Part shown: positions 32,821-46,500 of the stretch, piece by piece
How positions within the stretch are numbered: position 1 is the stretch's first letter
Layout: each line of letters opens with the position of its first letter
Position numbers and translations under genes: made by a program
The notes under the pieces: generated by a model
Database searches by the model: none
What the model was told of the DNA's origin: nothing
What the model saw: the letters and a program-made list of their open reading frames with translations, nothing else
Source of the DNA: Paramarasmius palmivorus
Taxonomy: Eukaryota > Basidiomycota > Agaricomycetes > Agaricales > Marasmiaceae
Direction: 5' to 3'
Assembly (NCBI GenBank): GCA_037176845.1
Contig: JAYKXP010000227.1
Location: 1-55,728 of the forward strand
DNA: 55,728 bases

Positions 32821-34409
32821 ATGTCTTCCACAATTCCTGAAAACTACGTTACCTACCTTTCTGTCCGACAAACTGTGAACTATCCAATCTCTACTCTGTC
32901 GGTGAGTATACTGCTATCAGTGTGTACTACTGTGGTCGTCAGCACTGGCTGAAATGCATTCCATTGTATCAGGCCATGTACTTCGCCTACGGTACGTTGC
33001 AGTCGCCATTTCAAGTTATTTGGTTAAGCATATAATGATCTTTCATTAGGTATATATGTGCTGCTCTTTGGGATATACGTCTACATGATGCGTAGTCGTA
33101 ATCAAACTGGCGAAAGGCAAAATGGCAAACTTTACTCTATCCTCACTGTGGTTTTATTTCTGTTGTCGATGATATTTGTGGCCACCTACACTGTCTATTA
33201 TGTCAACGGTGCCGTTGTTCGCTTCAATGTCGTTAAGAACAAAGATTACGACCTATTCGAACGCTACCAGAATTACGATGACCTTCAGAGGAGACTTGGC
33301 AGGTAATAACTGCAATATCCGATCCGTCCTTCGGCTCTGATTCTTTGTCACCTAGCTCGGCTGAAGGATTTTTGGCTGTTTTCCTCAAGTAAGTACTCTT
33401 TTTGCTGCGTGTTCTGTGCTTCCTGACGCAAGTTGTCAGTGTTGCGGCAGAGTGGATGCTGGTTTGCGCCATTAAAATTCCATCTTATCCATGGCCATTG
33501 ATTCCTGTCTGGATTTTAGATTCATCGGTGCTATATCATCTGGGGTTCTAACAAGTTAGTCGCCGTTCCTCTGATCATGGCCTCGACCATCATCAACGGT
33601 GCGCGCATTGCATTTCAACTTTGGCTTAACTGATGGCATAGGACACCCAAAGCTTGTGGTTTCGCCAGTTATATTCTGGAATCAATTGGGATAGCCAACC
33701 TTGCCACGCATAACCCGAATGCCTCAAGTTTATTGGTGCTCGAGCCGATCGTCGAAGACGCATACCTCATCGCCAGTGCTGTCACAACCTCGTCATTACT
33801 CTACTGACTGGTGCGTGTCTCGACATATAGTTATTTTCCATGATTGACAGCATCTCACATACGTAGCTGGACGTATTTGGTGGATTCACCGGCAGATCCA
33901 TGCTCAAGGTGTTTACACAAGCGACAAGCTTGTTCAGTCCATTTCCAGACTCATGTGAGATACCCCACCTTTTGGATTGGATATTCTCACTAATTCTTCT
34001 TGCAGACTCGAGTCTGGAATGATCTATCCATTCATGAATGTGGTAGATCTCGTCATTTTGAACACCATACCGCCCGAGAAGTATATTTTTGACCCGTTCC
34101 CTCTAGTTGTCCTCAGCGCTGTAAGTGAGATTTGGCGTTTCTTCAATTCTTTAATTACAATTTGACTTTTAGGGAATTGCGCCAACCCTTATCATGGTCC
34201 GGGCGAAACTTGGGATGAACATCGAAAGTACGCAGGAAGCTGTCTCCGAGATACGCTTTACAAGTCAGCCAGCACAGCGAGGTGCCGGGGGGACGAGCAC
34301 CGTCTATTCTCAGGCACAGGTATTATCGATTGCCCCGAATTCCGAAGGTGGTATGGAAGGCGGGGAGGAGCGAGCGGGAAATGCGAAGGTGACCTTTGCA
34401 ATTGCGTGA
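32821..34409 (+). pseudogene. 7TM membrane protein, copy 3, one-base frameshift in exon 7
   Basis: Exons: 32821-32901, 32973-32991, 33050-33302, 33356-33388, 33440-33461, 33520-33598, 33653-33810, 33867-33954, 34006-34120, 34173-34409. All splice sites and landmarks are intact (IHRCYIIWGSNK, AGRIWWIHRQ, LESGMIYPF, GIAPTLIMVRAKLG). Exon 7 is 158 bases where copies 1, 2 and 5 have 159. Around 33784 the sequence reads GTCACAACCTCGTC where copy 2 has GTCCACAACGTCGTC, so one C is missing. The frame then meets TGA just before the donor. The protein would stop in TM5, unless an error in the sequence explains the missing base. The rest is so well kept that loss must be recent. Confidence 0.72.
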
Positions 34410-37242
34410 TGCAGTGCCAACGGAGTTATTGGGAGAACTGCGTTCCTGGTGTTTCTTCATTCCTTTCTTCTCTACTGGTTTTCAATGTATTTATGAATTC
34501 GTGTTCTATACCCAGTTTTTGCGCAACAGAATAACATAAGTACATTAGGAGGCGACGATCTAGACCATCGCACCCGGTCGATCAAGACGATACACGCGAA
34601 ATAGTAAGGTGTAGAGCAGAAGACAGGGCCACCTGCGTACCAGAGAAAGGTGAAAGTAATAGTTCGGGGAGTCTAGAGGGGGTAAGTAACGAAGAATGCG
34701 GGAACGAAATGGGTAAAGGCAGTAGGAAAAGGTATCGAAGCTTTCAAGTACAGGCGGAACGCTTTTCGCTAAAACTGTTCTCCAAGCGCCGCCACCTATG
34801 CATAAGCTGCCCACTTTTGACCCCAACATACTCTCCATTCATCCCCTTCGTCGCCTGATCTACATCCTAGTTCGACCTAGTCGCTCGGGAGATACGCGAG
34901 ACGGGTTATTTGTCATTTAGTTGTAGGTATGGCGGGTATTCCATGGAATAGGTCGAGTGCGTAAAGCTCAACGTCGACGACCTGTACCAAGGAGTCGAAT
35001 AGTAAAGAGCATTGGTGTAGGGGAGATTGTCCGGTAGCGAGGAGAGCGACGATAGTATAGCTCGGTGCTTGATATCTTAAGAGCCCGTCCACGAGACAGG
35101 CTACATGAACCGGAGGGAAAACCGGGGTTGTTGACCGATCCATTTGCCCGATCCATTCGCCAAGTAAAGCTGGGTTGGATGGTGTCCTAGCCAGAAGATA
35201 GTCATGAGCTATTTGACCGCGAAGACCACAAGTTTTTGCATTACCTTGGTCACGATGATATGCGCCTCTCACTCATTGCTGTTGATCACGGCGCCTATAT
35301 CTCGAACAAGACACCTTTTCCGTACCATACTCCAACGGCACTCCAGTCCCTCCGATTCGAAGCCTCGACGGCCAGAAACGCGACACCGAAATGAAACAAT
35401 ACTGGTGATGCATCCGATGGTAACAACGGCTCCTTGGGCCAGAGTGACAGCGTCGAAGGGCGCACACACTAGTGTCACTCCTGCCGGGAAGATGTTCAGG
35501 GTGGTGTCTTGTGATGTGATGTAGCTCGTCCTTCATTTGCATTGGTGGTTTGTACCTCGATGCACCTATACCGAACATCTACTAAACTCAGATTAGGGAC
35601 CCGGCGAGAGTTATGGATAAGAAAGAAAACATACATTTCGGGGACGATGTCTTGGTGCGCCAGTAGTGTCAGGATAGAAGAACTCGTGCATGGTATCTCT
35701 TCAGCGCCTTCCCAATCCCAATGTACCCCTTTCCTCGACGACTGACCTCGCAGAAAATCCGCCTCTAATTAAAGACATTACACCACTGCCATACCAGACG
35801 CTTCAGGGCAAAAGCAGCGGCGAGATCATGGGGACCCAAACAACGCTTCGGGAAGATAGTGTATTCTCCGTTGCTACCCTCAGGAGTGAGCATTGAGAGA
35901 GGTTTAGCCGGTCCTACGTGTAGCCAATGCGAGTCTTCCAATAGCCAGGGCTCGTTCTTGAGGCCTTGAGGGTTCGTACCCCTCATCGAGATGCGCCGGG
36001 TGTTCTTGCCCTTGGCTGAAGTCGTCGTCTTGGAATAGCATTAGTCCATACGCTGGTCAGACCAGGCAAAGGAGACTTACGTGGGCTCTAATCTCATTCC
36101 AAGGGACCAGTTCTCTATGCAGCTTAACTTTGCATCCTTACATTGCACCCAAAAGACCAGTGACGCGCATGAAAACTCTCGCAGAGGAAGTTGTCGACTT
36201 TTGGGCTTGACTCGAGCAGTAACCGATCCTGGTTTGCCGTGTTGGGATCTGAAGGAGGTAGAGTGTGGGTGGTGCTCGAGGGAGTGAGCTGGCGGAACGC
36301 TATGGGAAAGAGGACGAGAAGAACCTCGCAAAAGAGATGCGCCAGGTCTGAGAATGAGATAGATATGTATTAGCAGCGGGATGGAAGGGCATAAGGCCTT
36401 GTTGATGAGGATGTGGAACTTGCGTTGAACGAGATGAGCAGGTTTCCCGCCTGCTGAGCTACAAGGTGGAGGAGGAAAAAGGTAATTCCGCGGCTTTCCT
36501 CACGACCACCATCACAACATGCCCTCAAGGCCGCAGGCCTCAGGCCTCGACTCAAGTCTTGGGAAACGAAGTGTGGCTTTATTCTCATTGGAATTGCATT
36601 ATATTCCTTTGATATGTCATGCCTGGAGTGGTTTAGGGCGGCAGACGTGTTGTGAAACCGTTTGGCAAGTTGAATCCATCTAGGTATGACTTGAGCATGT
36701 CTACAGCAATTCACACTAAGTATTCCAAATGTGGCACTATCAGGCGATAATCTATTTCAAGGGTTCTCTGAACACCACCAGACTCAAAAAAGGTCGTGCT
36801 TTCGACCAACTGCAGAACCATTCCCAAGACCGTTACGCAAATACCGATATGGCGAAGACTTCTATGCGTGCAACTCAGTAACCTTCACTTTCTCATACCA
36901 CTTATGGGGCCCAACATGAATATCCTCACACAATTCATCGCCACACGGTGATTTGGCGCATCGAAAACGCCCCAATGTGATACGAACAGCGGCTTATGAC
37001 TATCGTATTCAATGATACCACAGCTCTGTACCGGAAGGTTGCACAGAGTAATCAGGAGGTATCTCATATTTCTCTCTGCCATCTTTAGCTTTCAAGATCG
37101 ACGGTGATTGGCTCTACCACGCCTAATAGCGTCTCTACGTATTCAACTTTATCGCGAAACCCGACATGTCCTTCATTTCCAACATGATCAATTGATCACC
37201 AGGCATACCTGCGAAAATCTCGCGGATTCTAATACAAATATA
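34410..37242. other. Interval between copies 3 and 4; decayed minus-strand pieces
   Basis: Minus-strand remnants include 34913-35578 (related to 28.4 kb and 39.5 kb pieces) and 36885-37082 (CGIIEYDSHKPLFVSHW). The block GGCTTTCCTCACGACCACCA lies at 36492-36511. The 34560-36340 stretch has many short frames but none forms a gene I can support. Confidence 0.4.
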
Positions 37243-37414
37243 CCATCTGTTCAAGTTCATCTGTGGCGGATCTAACTGAACTGATGAACATGATATGCGG
37301 GTGCACTAGGATGCAATTCGAGCTTGCATTCAGGGTAGCAAGTTACAACATTGGCGTACTGCGCGATGAAGCTATAAAATACGCTCAGACGCTTCCGTTT
37401 CCATTCAAACAGCG
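37217..37414 (+). promoter_or_regulatory. Promoter of 7TM copy 4
   Basis: ATCTCGCGGATTCTA (37217-37231) matches copy 1. CATCTGTTCAAGTTCATCTG begins at 37243, a version of the shared element with a small internal duplication. TATAAA is at 37373-37378, 42 bases before the ATG. Confidence 0.6.
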
Positions 37415-38975
37415 ATGTCGTCCACAATCCCCAAAAACTACCTTGCCTCTATTTCTGTAGAGCAGACTATTATCGCGCCGATCTCCACTTTATCGGTAAG
37501 TATCACGGTTAGTGGTTACTACTTCTGCTCAGCTAAAGTCGTGTTTCATTTGTCAGGGCACCTATTTCGCTTACGGTACGTCTCGATTGATTCTGTATCG
37601 TTGGTTAGGATAACAACCTCTTTCCTTTAGGTATCTATGTTCTACTCTTTGGGACGTATCTCCACATGATACGTTGCAACCCTGTTAGTGGCGAAAGACG
37701 GAGCAGCAGCCTCTACATCATCCTCACCTTGATACTATTCGTGTTATCAACCATCTTCATGGTTAACTACACCATTTACGCGGGCCATGCTTCCGTCGTT
37801 CGCTTCAGTGTCGTCAAGAATGAAGATTACGAACTATTCGAGCGATATCAGAACCAGGACGATTTCGAGAGGAGATTTGGCTTGTATGGACTATGTTCTC
37901 TGCTTTATTATGCAGCAGTACTGATTCCTTGTCCTGCGTTTACCTAGCTTAACTGGAGCATTTTTGGCCGCTTTCCTCAAGTAAGTGCTCTTTTAACTGG
38001 AAACCCTCCGAATTGACACTAGTCGCCGACGCCAGTATTGCAGCGGAATGGATGCTAGTTCGTGTAATCACATGCAATCGATAGCCACCAGGTCTCATCT
38101 AAATTCTAGATTCATCGGTGCTATGTCATCTGGGGCTCCAGTAAACTAGTCGCTGTTCCTCTGATCGTGGGTTCGGTTCTTGTCAACGGTACGTTCATCT
38201 CTGTTCAGCTTTTGTACCATGGGATGCTTATATAGGCGGACCAAAGCCTGTGGCCTCGTCAGCGTTACACTGAAATCAATCGGTATATGTACACTTGCTG
38301 AGAGCCTGATGATAATCGGAAACTTTGTCGGTTTCGCATATAATATCGCCAGTGCTGTCTTCAATCTTATCATTACTCTGCTGACTGGTGAGTACCTACT
38401 AGTAGACGTTATTGTGTTCTATGATTAACAGTATCTCACGCGTATAGCCGGACGCATCTGGTGGATCCATCGACAAGTTCGTGCTCAAGGTATCTACGCA
38501 AGTGATAGACTCGCTCAGTCCATTTCCAGATTCATGTAAGTCATCTATCTTTTTAGATTGGGTACGTTACTGATGCCCCTTGTAGACTTGAGTCTGGAAT
38601 GATCTATCCAATCATGAGCGGGTTAGCTCTGATTACCACCAATGCCCTACCGTCAGACAAGTATACCTTTGACCCGTTCCCGCTAGCTGCTCTTAGTGCT
38701 GTAAGAACTCGACCATATGTGCCGTCTTGGTAATACTCACGTTGATTAATCAGGGAATCGCCCCGACTCTGATCATGGTCCGAGCAAAACTCGGCCAGAA
38801 TGTCGAGAGTCTGCAGGAAGCGGTTTCTGACATTCGCTTCACGAGCCAGCCGGCACGGCAGGGGTTCGGAGGGATAAGTACCACTCGATCTCAGGTGCAG
38901 GTCGTTTCGGTTGTCAAAAACGCTGTTGGCGACGAGCAGGCGGGAAATGCAAAGGAGGCCTCAGTGATTGTGTGA
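37415..38975 (+). CDS. 7TM membrane protein, copy 4 (350 aa)
   Basis: Exons: 37415-37495, 37557-37575, 37631-37883, 37948-37980, 38036-38057, 38110-38188, 38247-38387, 38448-38535, 38586-38700, 38754-38975 (1,053 bases, open). Landmarks IHRCYVIWGSSK, AGRIWWIHRQ, LESGMIYPIM and GIAPTLIMVRAKLG are intact. The microexon encodes GTYFAYG instead of the usual AMYFAYG, so its first residues are freer than its length. Exon 7 is 141 bases, a six-codon in-frame shortening in the variable loop before TM5. The donor after exon 3 is GTATGG where other copies use GTAAT. It looks functional. Confidence 0.82.
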
Positions 38976-41828
38976 TGAAGGGACGTGTCTAGGGTCTTTC
39001 TTTCTCTGTTTTCTTCTTGGCCATTATCCGTAAATATCGACTTTTAGATGGTCGGCTTCACGACGTCAATAAACTGCCGTCCTAATGTTGAATACGAACG
39101 GAGAGCGTAAATACAACGAAGAAATTACCGAATGTAACGATAACTGGTAGTGGCGTGACGACTTTGAGCATCTAATTTGCGCAACCCCGACATTACCATA
39201 CAGCCTCTACGTGCTACTGTGATCCTTTTCTCGAAAGAAGCTTGGATTCGATTTGGAGGAGGACCGACAGCGCAAATCCTTGCCGTCAGATGTTAAAAAA
39301 GAGCAGCAACCTCTGGTCATTCGCAGGCTCGGTGCGATCCTATCATGGTACTAGTAGCGACGAGAAGCCAGAGATGTAATCATTATTGATTAGCGTTGTG
39401 TACAGCATGGCCATTTGGAAGCTAAAGAAACGGCCATGAGCTATGCTATCACGACATAAGGATAAAGCGTTGCATTACCTCAACTGCTGGCTTCTCTGCC
39501 TCGAGCGAAACACTATCTCCGTTCCATATTTCAACAGCACGCCATCAACCATCCCCTCCGACTCGAAGCTTCAACGCCCAATGAGTATCATGCATGCCAG
39601 TGGATATACGTAAAGCCCTTGGTGTCCGAAACCAAGATCTGGCTTGAATGAAGTGGCGTCTCGGAGAGGCTAGCGGTAAAATCTGGTAGACAGAAGCTGG
39701 GCGTTGAATCGTTTCTCGTATAACCAAAAAAACTGGTGGTTTGCGCCAGAAAGCATCCGAGCTGCTAGCTGGCGTGCACTGAAGGTCTATCGGACGCGAT
39801 TAGTGAACTGAGAGTCAGGGTAAAAAGGAAAATGGCGTACATGTTGGGTATAGTCTAACAAATCGCGGCGCGCCAAACTCGGTTCGGTTTCCATACTTCA
39901 ACCAGTTTCGCCGCCATATTCAGACTCACGCGTCGACTTGGGGTATCATGATGTAGAAGGTGATGGCTTGAGTCGGAAGGGTCGACAGTAATCAGTGAGA
40001 AACGATTCGGATGCCGATAGTGCTGAAGCCAGTGTCATTGTGACAACGAGGAGTAATATGGATATGGTAATGTCCCGGGCGTCACTTGAGTTCGACAATG
40101 TGCAAATCGCCCCAACAGATCCGCGACGAATGCCTTGACGACATCCAGGTTCGTGTTTCAAAGCCGCGAACGAGGACTAGGTGAAAATATGGTCGAGGAA
40201 TAAAAGCTTCTGAGATTCTAATGTGGTCATTTTGGCCAAGGTCATTGTGATTTTGAAGGTAGTCGAAACGATCGAGGATGTGGTGTCTTAGCACGTTGCA
40301 TATCGAAGGAGACAAATCTGCAGAAGAACGGGGAGAGTCAGATATAACTATTCTACCGTCGAATCTAAATGGATGTTTACTGGACCTCTACCAACGCGTG
40401 CTCCATTTCAATACTCCAGTCTCTTCTCCTTGACCCTGTATACCCATAATCACTGAAGAGAAAAACAGAATGCTTCGGGAGGACGACAAGAGAAGCTCCG
40501 GCTCATGTACTTAGAACAAGTCGAACTTTGAGCTTGAAGCTCAAGTATGACGTGTAAAAAGATAGTGTCGGGGAGAGGATAGGGTATGAAATATCGTTGT
40601 CGTGGAGGCTCTGAGGGATCTCTGAACGCGCCGACGGAGTCTGGGATGAAGCTGTAGAAGATTGCTGAACGAAATGAACAGATGTCAAGCTGGGAAAAAG
40701 CGTGTTCCGCGGCTTTCTTGACAACCAGACTTGCTCTCTTATTCTCTGACATTCCCCCACCTCATCACATCTCCACGTCACACTGCATGCTTTTCATACC
40801 AACGAAGGATACCGGAGAACTAGAGAATGAGGTAATTCAAGTACCCCAAAAGCCGTCAGCCAGCAGGAGGCTCGCTTTCTCAGGAAAGAGATGATTGCAA
40901 TTGGGACAAGGAATTTGGCCATATAATTCGAACTGGAGAAACGAGAAGGCACAATGCCCGGACAATGCGCGTTCAGGTCTCGCCTACTGTGCGCGCGGAA
41001 GTGGATGAGACCCAGAGCAGAGATCCCCTGTTCTGCATTAATAGTACGATCTTTTTCCTCTCCTTATGAAGTTCGGCCGATGCTGAGGTTCCTTTATCGT
41101 TAGCATCACTATAAATTCTCTCTGCTCAGTTGTCAAGGCAAATGCCATTATCTCCTTTGTACCAGCATTACCTTTGCGGTAACACCCCAATATAGAGCAT
41201 GATGCTATTGCACGATTTCTCTCGCTCGCTCATCAACGGCCATCTGCGAAAGATAAAATCAGACACAGTATAGTCCCCATACCATCCTCATCCTTTCTAA
41301 ACAAGCAACAAATATCTCAATCCCGTTGGCTTCACTTTCTCATCGTTTCACTGCGGCGATATCGGCCTACAGGCGCTACTCACCCCAGGGGTCCCATCAT
41401 CCATCGCAACGTCATATCGAACATTAGTTTCATGTCGTATATCACGATCTAGAATGCATCTGCATCAACTGCGAGACGAATAGCTCGCAAAGCCAGTGGC
41501 GACTATGATCACGATACCTCTAGCTGAATAGAAGGTCCAGGGTGTTTCGTATACACCTGGTGACTTGGGATACTTCCCAAGCATCAGATCTTATCTTCAA
41601 TGAAACCTCTCTAGGACCACTTGATGTGGGGTAATGGAGTAGTGGCGTATCATACATCAGAATTGGAAAAGATCACCTGTGAACTCAATAATAGCTATGT
41701 GAGTCGCAGGTTTACACTATGACCAAGGTAATTGATTTTTTCCAGTCGGGCCCAATAGTGTTGACTTTCTAGTAGTTCTCGAGTTGTGCATCTCATCCCA
41801 CCCACAATCAGTCAGGCTTGATGTCAAT
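38976..41828. other. Interval between copies 4 and 5; decayed minus-strand pieces
   Basis: Near 39420-39550 and 39770-39850 the minus strand carries the KYGTEIVFRSR and MYAIFLFTLTLSSLIAS remnants; the stretch 40260-40440 matches 45110-45290 (GTCAAGGAGAAGAGACTGG versus GTCAAAGAGAGGAAACTGG on the minus strand), the 5' end of another duplicated opposite-strand gene. From 40950 to 41800 I see nothing coding. Confidence 0.4.
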
Positions 41829-41981
41829 CATCTGTTCATCTGTTGCTGATTTGATTAAAATTGACTCCTTACCAGATATTCATGTACAAACTCAGCTTGC
41901 TTCTAGGACAGTGTCATTTCCCTGACATATAGTGGAGCTATAAAAAGCCTTTTGCACTCTTTTCTTTTTCTCACCGTAGTG
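41829..41981 (+). promoter_or_regulatory. Promoter of 7TM copy 5
   Basis: CATCTGTTCATCTGTTGC begins at 41829. TATAAA is at 41939-41944, 43 bases before the ATG. CAGCTTGCTTCTAGG resembles GAGCTTGCATCTAGG of copy 1. Confidence 0.6.
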
Positions 41982-43565
41982 ATGTCGTCCACAGTTCCTG
42001 CCGCCTACCTTGCCTCCCTTTCTATCCAACGGAGTGTCATTTTTCCAATCTCTACTCTGTCGGTGAGTACACTGCTTAAGTGTATACCACTGTGGCTGTG
42101 AGTGTGGGCTGAAGTGCATTTTATTATACTAGGCCATGTACTTTACCTACGGTATGTCACAGTCACCATTTATTTGGTTAAGGATATGACAAATTTCCAT
42201 TAGGTCTCTATGTGCTGCTCTTTGGGACATGTGTCTACATGATGTGTAGTCACAATCGAACCAGTGAAATGCGTAATAGAAACCTCTACCTCATCCTTAT
42301 TGTGGTTTTATTTGTGTTATCGACAATCTTTGTGGTCAACCAAACCGCCTACTATGTCCATGGTGCTGCTCTTCGCTTCAATGTTATCAAGAATGAAGAT
42401 ATCGACCTACTGGAACGATATCAGAATTTTGATGACTTTGAGAGGAGATTTGGCGAGTAATGATTGCATATACTGCCTTGTACTGCAGCAGCACTGATTC
42501 TGTGTCATGCCTTTATCTAGCACAACGGAGACATTTGTCAGCGTTCTCCTCAAGTAAGTACTCTTTGAACTGCATTTTCTATTGTCTGACACAAGTTGCC
42601 AATGACAGTATTGCAGCGGAGTGGATGCTGGTTTGTGCCATCGTATCTTACTGATGGCCGTTGATTTTATGTCTGAATTACAGATTCACCGATGCTATCT
42701 CATCTGGGGATCCAACAAGATAGTCACTGTTCCTTTGATCATAACCTCAATCTTGGTTAACGGTGCAGTCTTCTTTGAACCCTTGTGCTAATAAATGATG
42801 ACATGGATCTCTGAAGCTTGGGGTCTTGCTAGTTATACTTTGCGGTCAATTGGGACAACCAACCTTACTACTCCCAATATGAATGCTGCAAATCTGTTGG
42901 TGATTGAGAACACCCTTGAAATCTCATATGCTATTGCCAGTCTTGTCAACAATATTTTTATTACTCTACTGACTGGTGAGTGACCAGATGCAATCAATTG
43001 ATTGGTATCTCACATGTATAGCTGGGCGTATTTGGTGGATTCACCGACAAGTCCATGTTCAAGGTGTCTACACAAGTGATAAACTTGTTCAGTCTGTTTC
43101 CAGATTCATGTGAGATGATACACCTTTCATATTGACACTTATTGACTCAAATTCTCAGACTTGAATCTGGAATAATCTATCCAATCATAATGACAGTAAA
43201 TTTGATCATTGTGAACACCATGCCAAGTGAGAAGCATCCTTTTGACCTATTCCCCATAGTCGCCCTCAGTGCTGTAAGCAAGAGATTTGGTGTTTCTTCA
43301 CTTCTCTGATTATAGCTTGGCATGCCAGGGAATTGCCCCAACTCTGATTATGGTCCGAGCAAAACTTGGCCAAAATGTCGAAAGTCTGCAGGAAGTGGTC
43401 TCTGATATTCACTTCATCAGCCAGCCTGCATGGCAAGGGCCTGGAGGCACAAGAACCATCCAATCACAAGGTCAAGTCTTATCAGTTGTCAGTAATCCTG
43501 GTGTTTTCGAAGGTGGTGAGGAGCAAGCGGGGAATCACAGGAAGGAGAACTCTGCAATTGTATGA
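41982..43565 (+). CDS. 7TM membrane protein, copy 5 (361 aa)
   Basis: Exons: 41982-42062, 42133-42151, 42204-42456, 42521-42553, 42609-42630, 42684-42762, 42817-42975, 43022-43109, 43159-43273, 43329-43565 (1,086 bases, open). Landmarks are IHRCYLIWGSNK, AGRIWWIHRQ, LESGIIYPIIM and GIAPTLIMVRAKLG. The tail after TM7 is about 65 residues, Ser/Gln/Gly-rich, ending KENSAIV. Exon 7 begins ACWGLAS where the other copies have ACG(L/F), losing no frame. This is the longest intact copy and shows the full family layout. Base composition is slightly more AT-rich than copy 2. Confidence 0.83.
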
Positions 43566-46500
43566 CGGAGTACCGTTGTTCAGAGTTATTTTCTTTCTTT
43601 CTATTACTGGCTCTGAATGTATGTATTGTCCGTAAACTGGTATTCTTTCGGTCTATGCTTGTTGCAGCACTTAAAAGTTATGGTAACAAAAGTTTCAACC
43701 TATCTCAACGTTCGAAAGCGTCAAAGCATAAGCCTCGCAACCCAGAATATCTTCAAGTTTCACATAGGGATAGTAAAGTCCATTCCATGGCCCATGAACC
43801 TTCTATTTCGACTGGTTACGAATAAACACATAATAGAAACTGACAAGTCGGCGGAAATCCGAAAGACTCTTGCTCATTCCCGTGGTCTCGAAGTGATGCC
43901 GTCTCCCTTCTCCGATGTTCCAGGCCATTGCTCCGTATCTTTTGTGAGATGGGCGGAAAGCAAAAGACGGTGAAGGTGAACCTGTGGATCGTATGTTCTG
44001 AAATCGACATTTGGCTTGATACAAGCACAATATCGAGGCGGCCGATTAGTCTCGGTGCTGGTATCATTGTCGATGTTAGTACCGGTAGTGTGAACAATGG
44101 ATTCAGATTCCGAAAGAAAGCGCAGCTCTTTGGAAGAAAGAACGAAGAGTGTGAAGGTGTGGGGACTGGGGACGGGTGCTAGAGATCGAGAGTGCTGTAG
44201 TATTGGTCGTGCTACCCAGAACGGTAAAGTATCGATAGTCTTCACCGATACCACACATCTACCTATCAACCGCGGATTAGGAAATGATGAGAGAGTTGTG
44301 ATAAGAGGATAGACGTACATGGTTTGATATGCTGAATCTTCGGGAAAAGAACCGATATCTAAGTTTTCAGCTCGTTCCCAATCCCAATGCTCCCATCTCC
44401 TCAACGGCTAGCCTCGCACAAAGTATCGACACGCTTGCAACACCGTGGCGAGATCATCAGATCCAGAGCAATACTTCGACGGACAAGATGAATCATTTCG
44501 GGGAAAGAAAGCGCTTTGTCCAATGCCAGAGGTACCGAGGTCCTTGTGCTTTATCGTCGTCTTAGAATAGCGTAAGTCCATATGCGCTGGTCCAAGGAAA
44601 GGGAGCTTACCTAGAATGTGGTGGTTTTATGGGGTTCAAGCCAAGCACTCTTCAGCCCGCTCATTCTTCGTCACGGACTCTACACGCTGGCCATGCAAAT
44701 TCCGACCGCAGATCTCATTTTGGATCCTCATAGATGCTTCACTGGGACTCCGAAAGACGAGTAATACGACTCAGACCCATGAAAAGCTTCATTCGTGTGT
44801 ATCCGGAGCAAATTCGACGACGGGATGTCAAAATTTGAGATTGACCCGAAGATGAGTGCAGGGGCGGTTCAGAGAGGGATGCAACCCTGTCGATGGTAGC
44901 GGAACGCGGAGCACTGTAGGGGAGAGGACAGACGCAGGATCCCGAGTAAAAGGACAAGGGCACTAATATTGCCAAGAAACGTTGACTTGAGAGTCGGAAA
45001 GCGGAAATCTGGATGCTTCTGGGACGAAGTGTGATGCCAATATGAGGTAGATGTTCGTGTTCTGGGTGTGAGGAATAAAACGAGCGGAAGAAGTCACAGA
45101 TGGAACGGCCGAGGATGTAGCGTCTTCTCAGCACGTTCAAGAGAAGGATTTGGTACCGCCATACTCAATGAAGTTGCATAAATCTGCAGAAAGACGGGTG
45201 AGTCAGATACGAATCTATGTCTGAATGGACGGGTGCATACCTGTTCGATTTCAATGCTCCAGTTTCCTCTCTTTGACTCCATAACGATGAGATTCCAAGT
45301 TTTGAATCAGGTTAGCGAGTGCTCGGGAATGGACCGGTGAAGCAGTTGGATTGGTTAGGTTAATGTCTCTCGAGGCATCTTTTCGGCTCTAGCTGAGTGA
45401 CCGAGAGAAGCTTTGGATGGGGGTTCCAATGGGGTTCTATGGTTTTGGGACGAGGGAGATAGTCGACGAAAAGGGTTGGCTCTGTAGCTTGGTAGGAAGA
45501 GGCAAAGAGGAGTCGCGTGGAAAGACCAGGCAGGCAGGAAGACGAACCGGAAAATAACCGCTTTCCTCACAACCACCATCACAACCCGCTCCACGACAGC
45601 CACACTCGAGACTTTCAACTCTAGTGAACCGGACGTCCTCGTCAGTGATACTATGCTGCATACAGGAGTGTGCCTCAATCTGTTCAATTTCATCCCTGGG
45701 TAGAGTATTTCGTTCAAGACTGCGCTAAAAATGACATAGCGCTGGTCAACTCAATGGTCATATCAACTGTTCGCAACTGCACACAAAGTCAAGAATACAA
45801 TCTGCAATGGTCCGACATGATTCATGCCCGATGGCTATAGACCTCTAACTGCCGCGGTAGGTGTGTGTTCGTTCTTCAACATCCTCAGAACCATGCTCAT
45901 ATCTTCTAGATTTGCACCCGTTCCAGCCGACCACATCCAAACTCATAGACGAATAGAAAGACGCTTCACGCCAGTGTGTCCGCAGGAATCTCAATGTATG
46001 TCATCTTCCGTTCCACGTCATTATTGGTGCTAAATCCCGTTTACAAAAAAAAGCTCATTTTTGTCTCGTTCTTACGCTCAGAAGGAGAGGCTCAGCTTTG
46101 TACGTGCTCGATCTAATTCCCGCAGTTGATTATTGAACTAATTGGTATGATCGTTGCTCGGACTACGCCTCGCCTCTTTCGCTTACTATCACATAGGCCA
46201 ACCTAGCTACTTCCAAGGAAGGATACAGTTACCAGCACTTTCGTCGTCGGCTATGCTCTCCCATCTCCCATCTCCCAAACGAAGACACTTTGGTCTGGGT
46301 TGACTAGAAGGTCCATTTTCACAATCCCTAGCCTGCGCTCAATATCTCGCCGCCGAAGAGGAGGCGCGATCGAGCAAGGAGAATGATGTTCTACCCGTGA
46401 GTTCAGTGTTATATCACGGACAATAGCTAACATCTAACAAGGATGTCTAGATTACGACAGGGAGGTATTCGTGCTAGAAACTACGCGTTACTCGTTGAAC

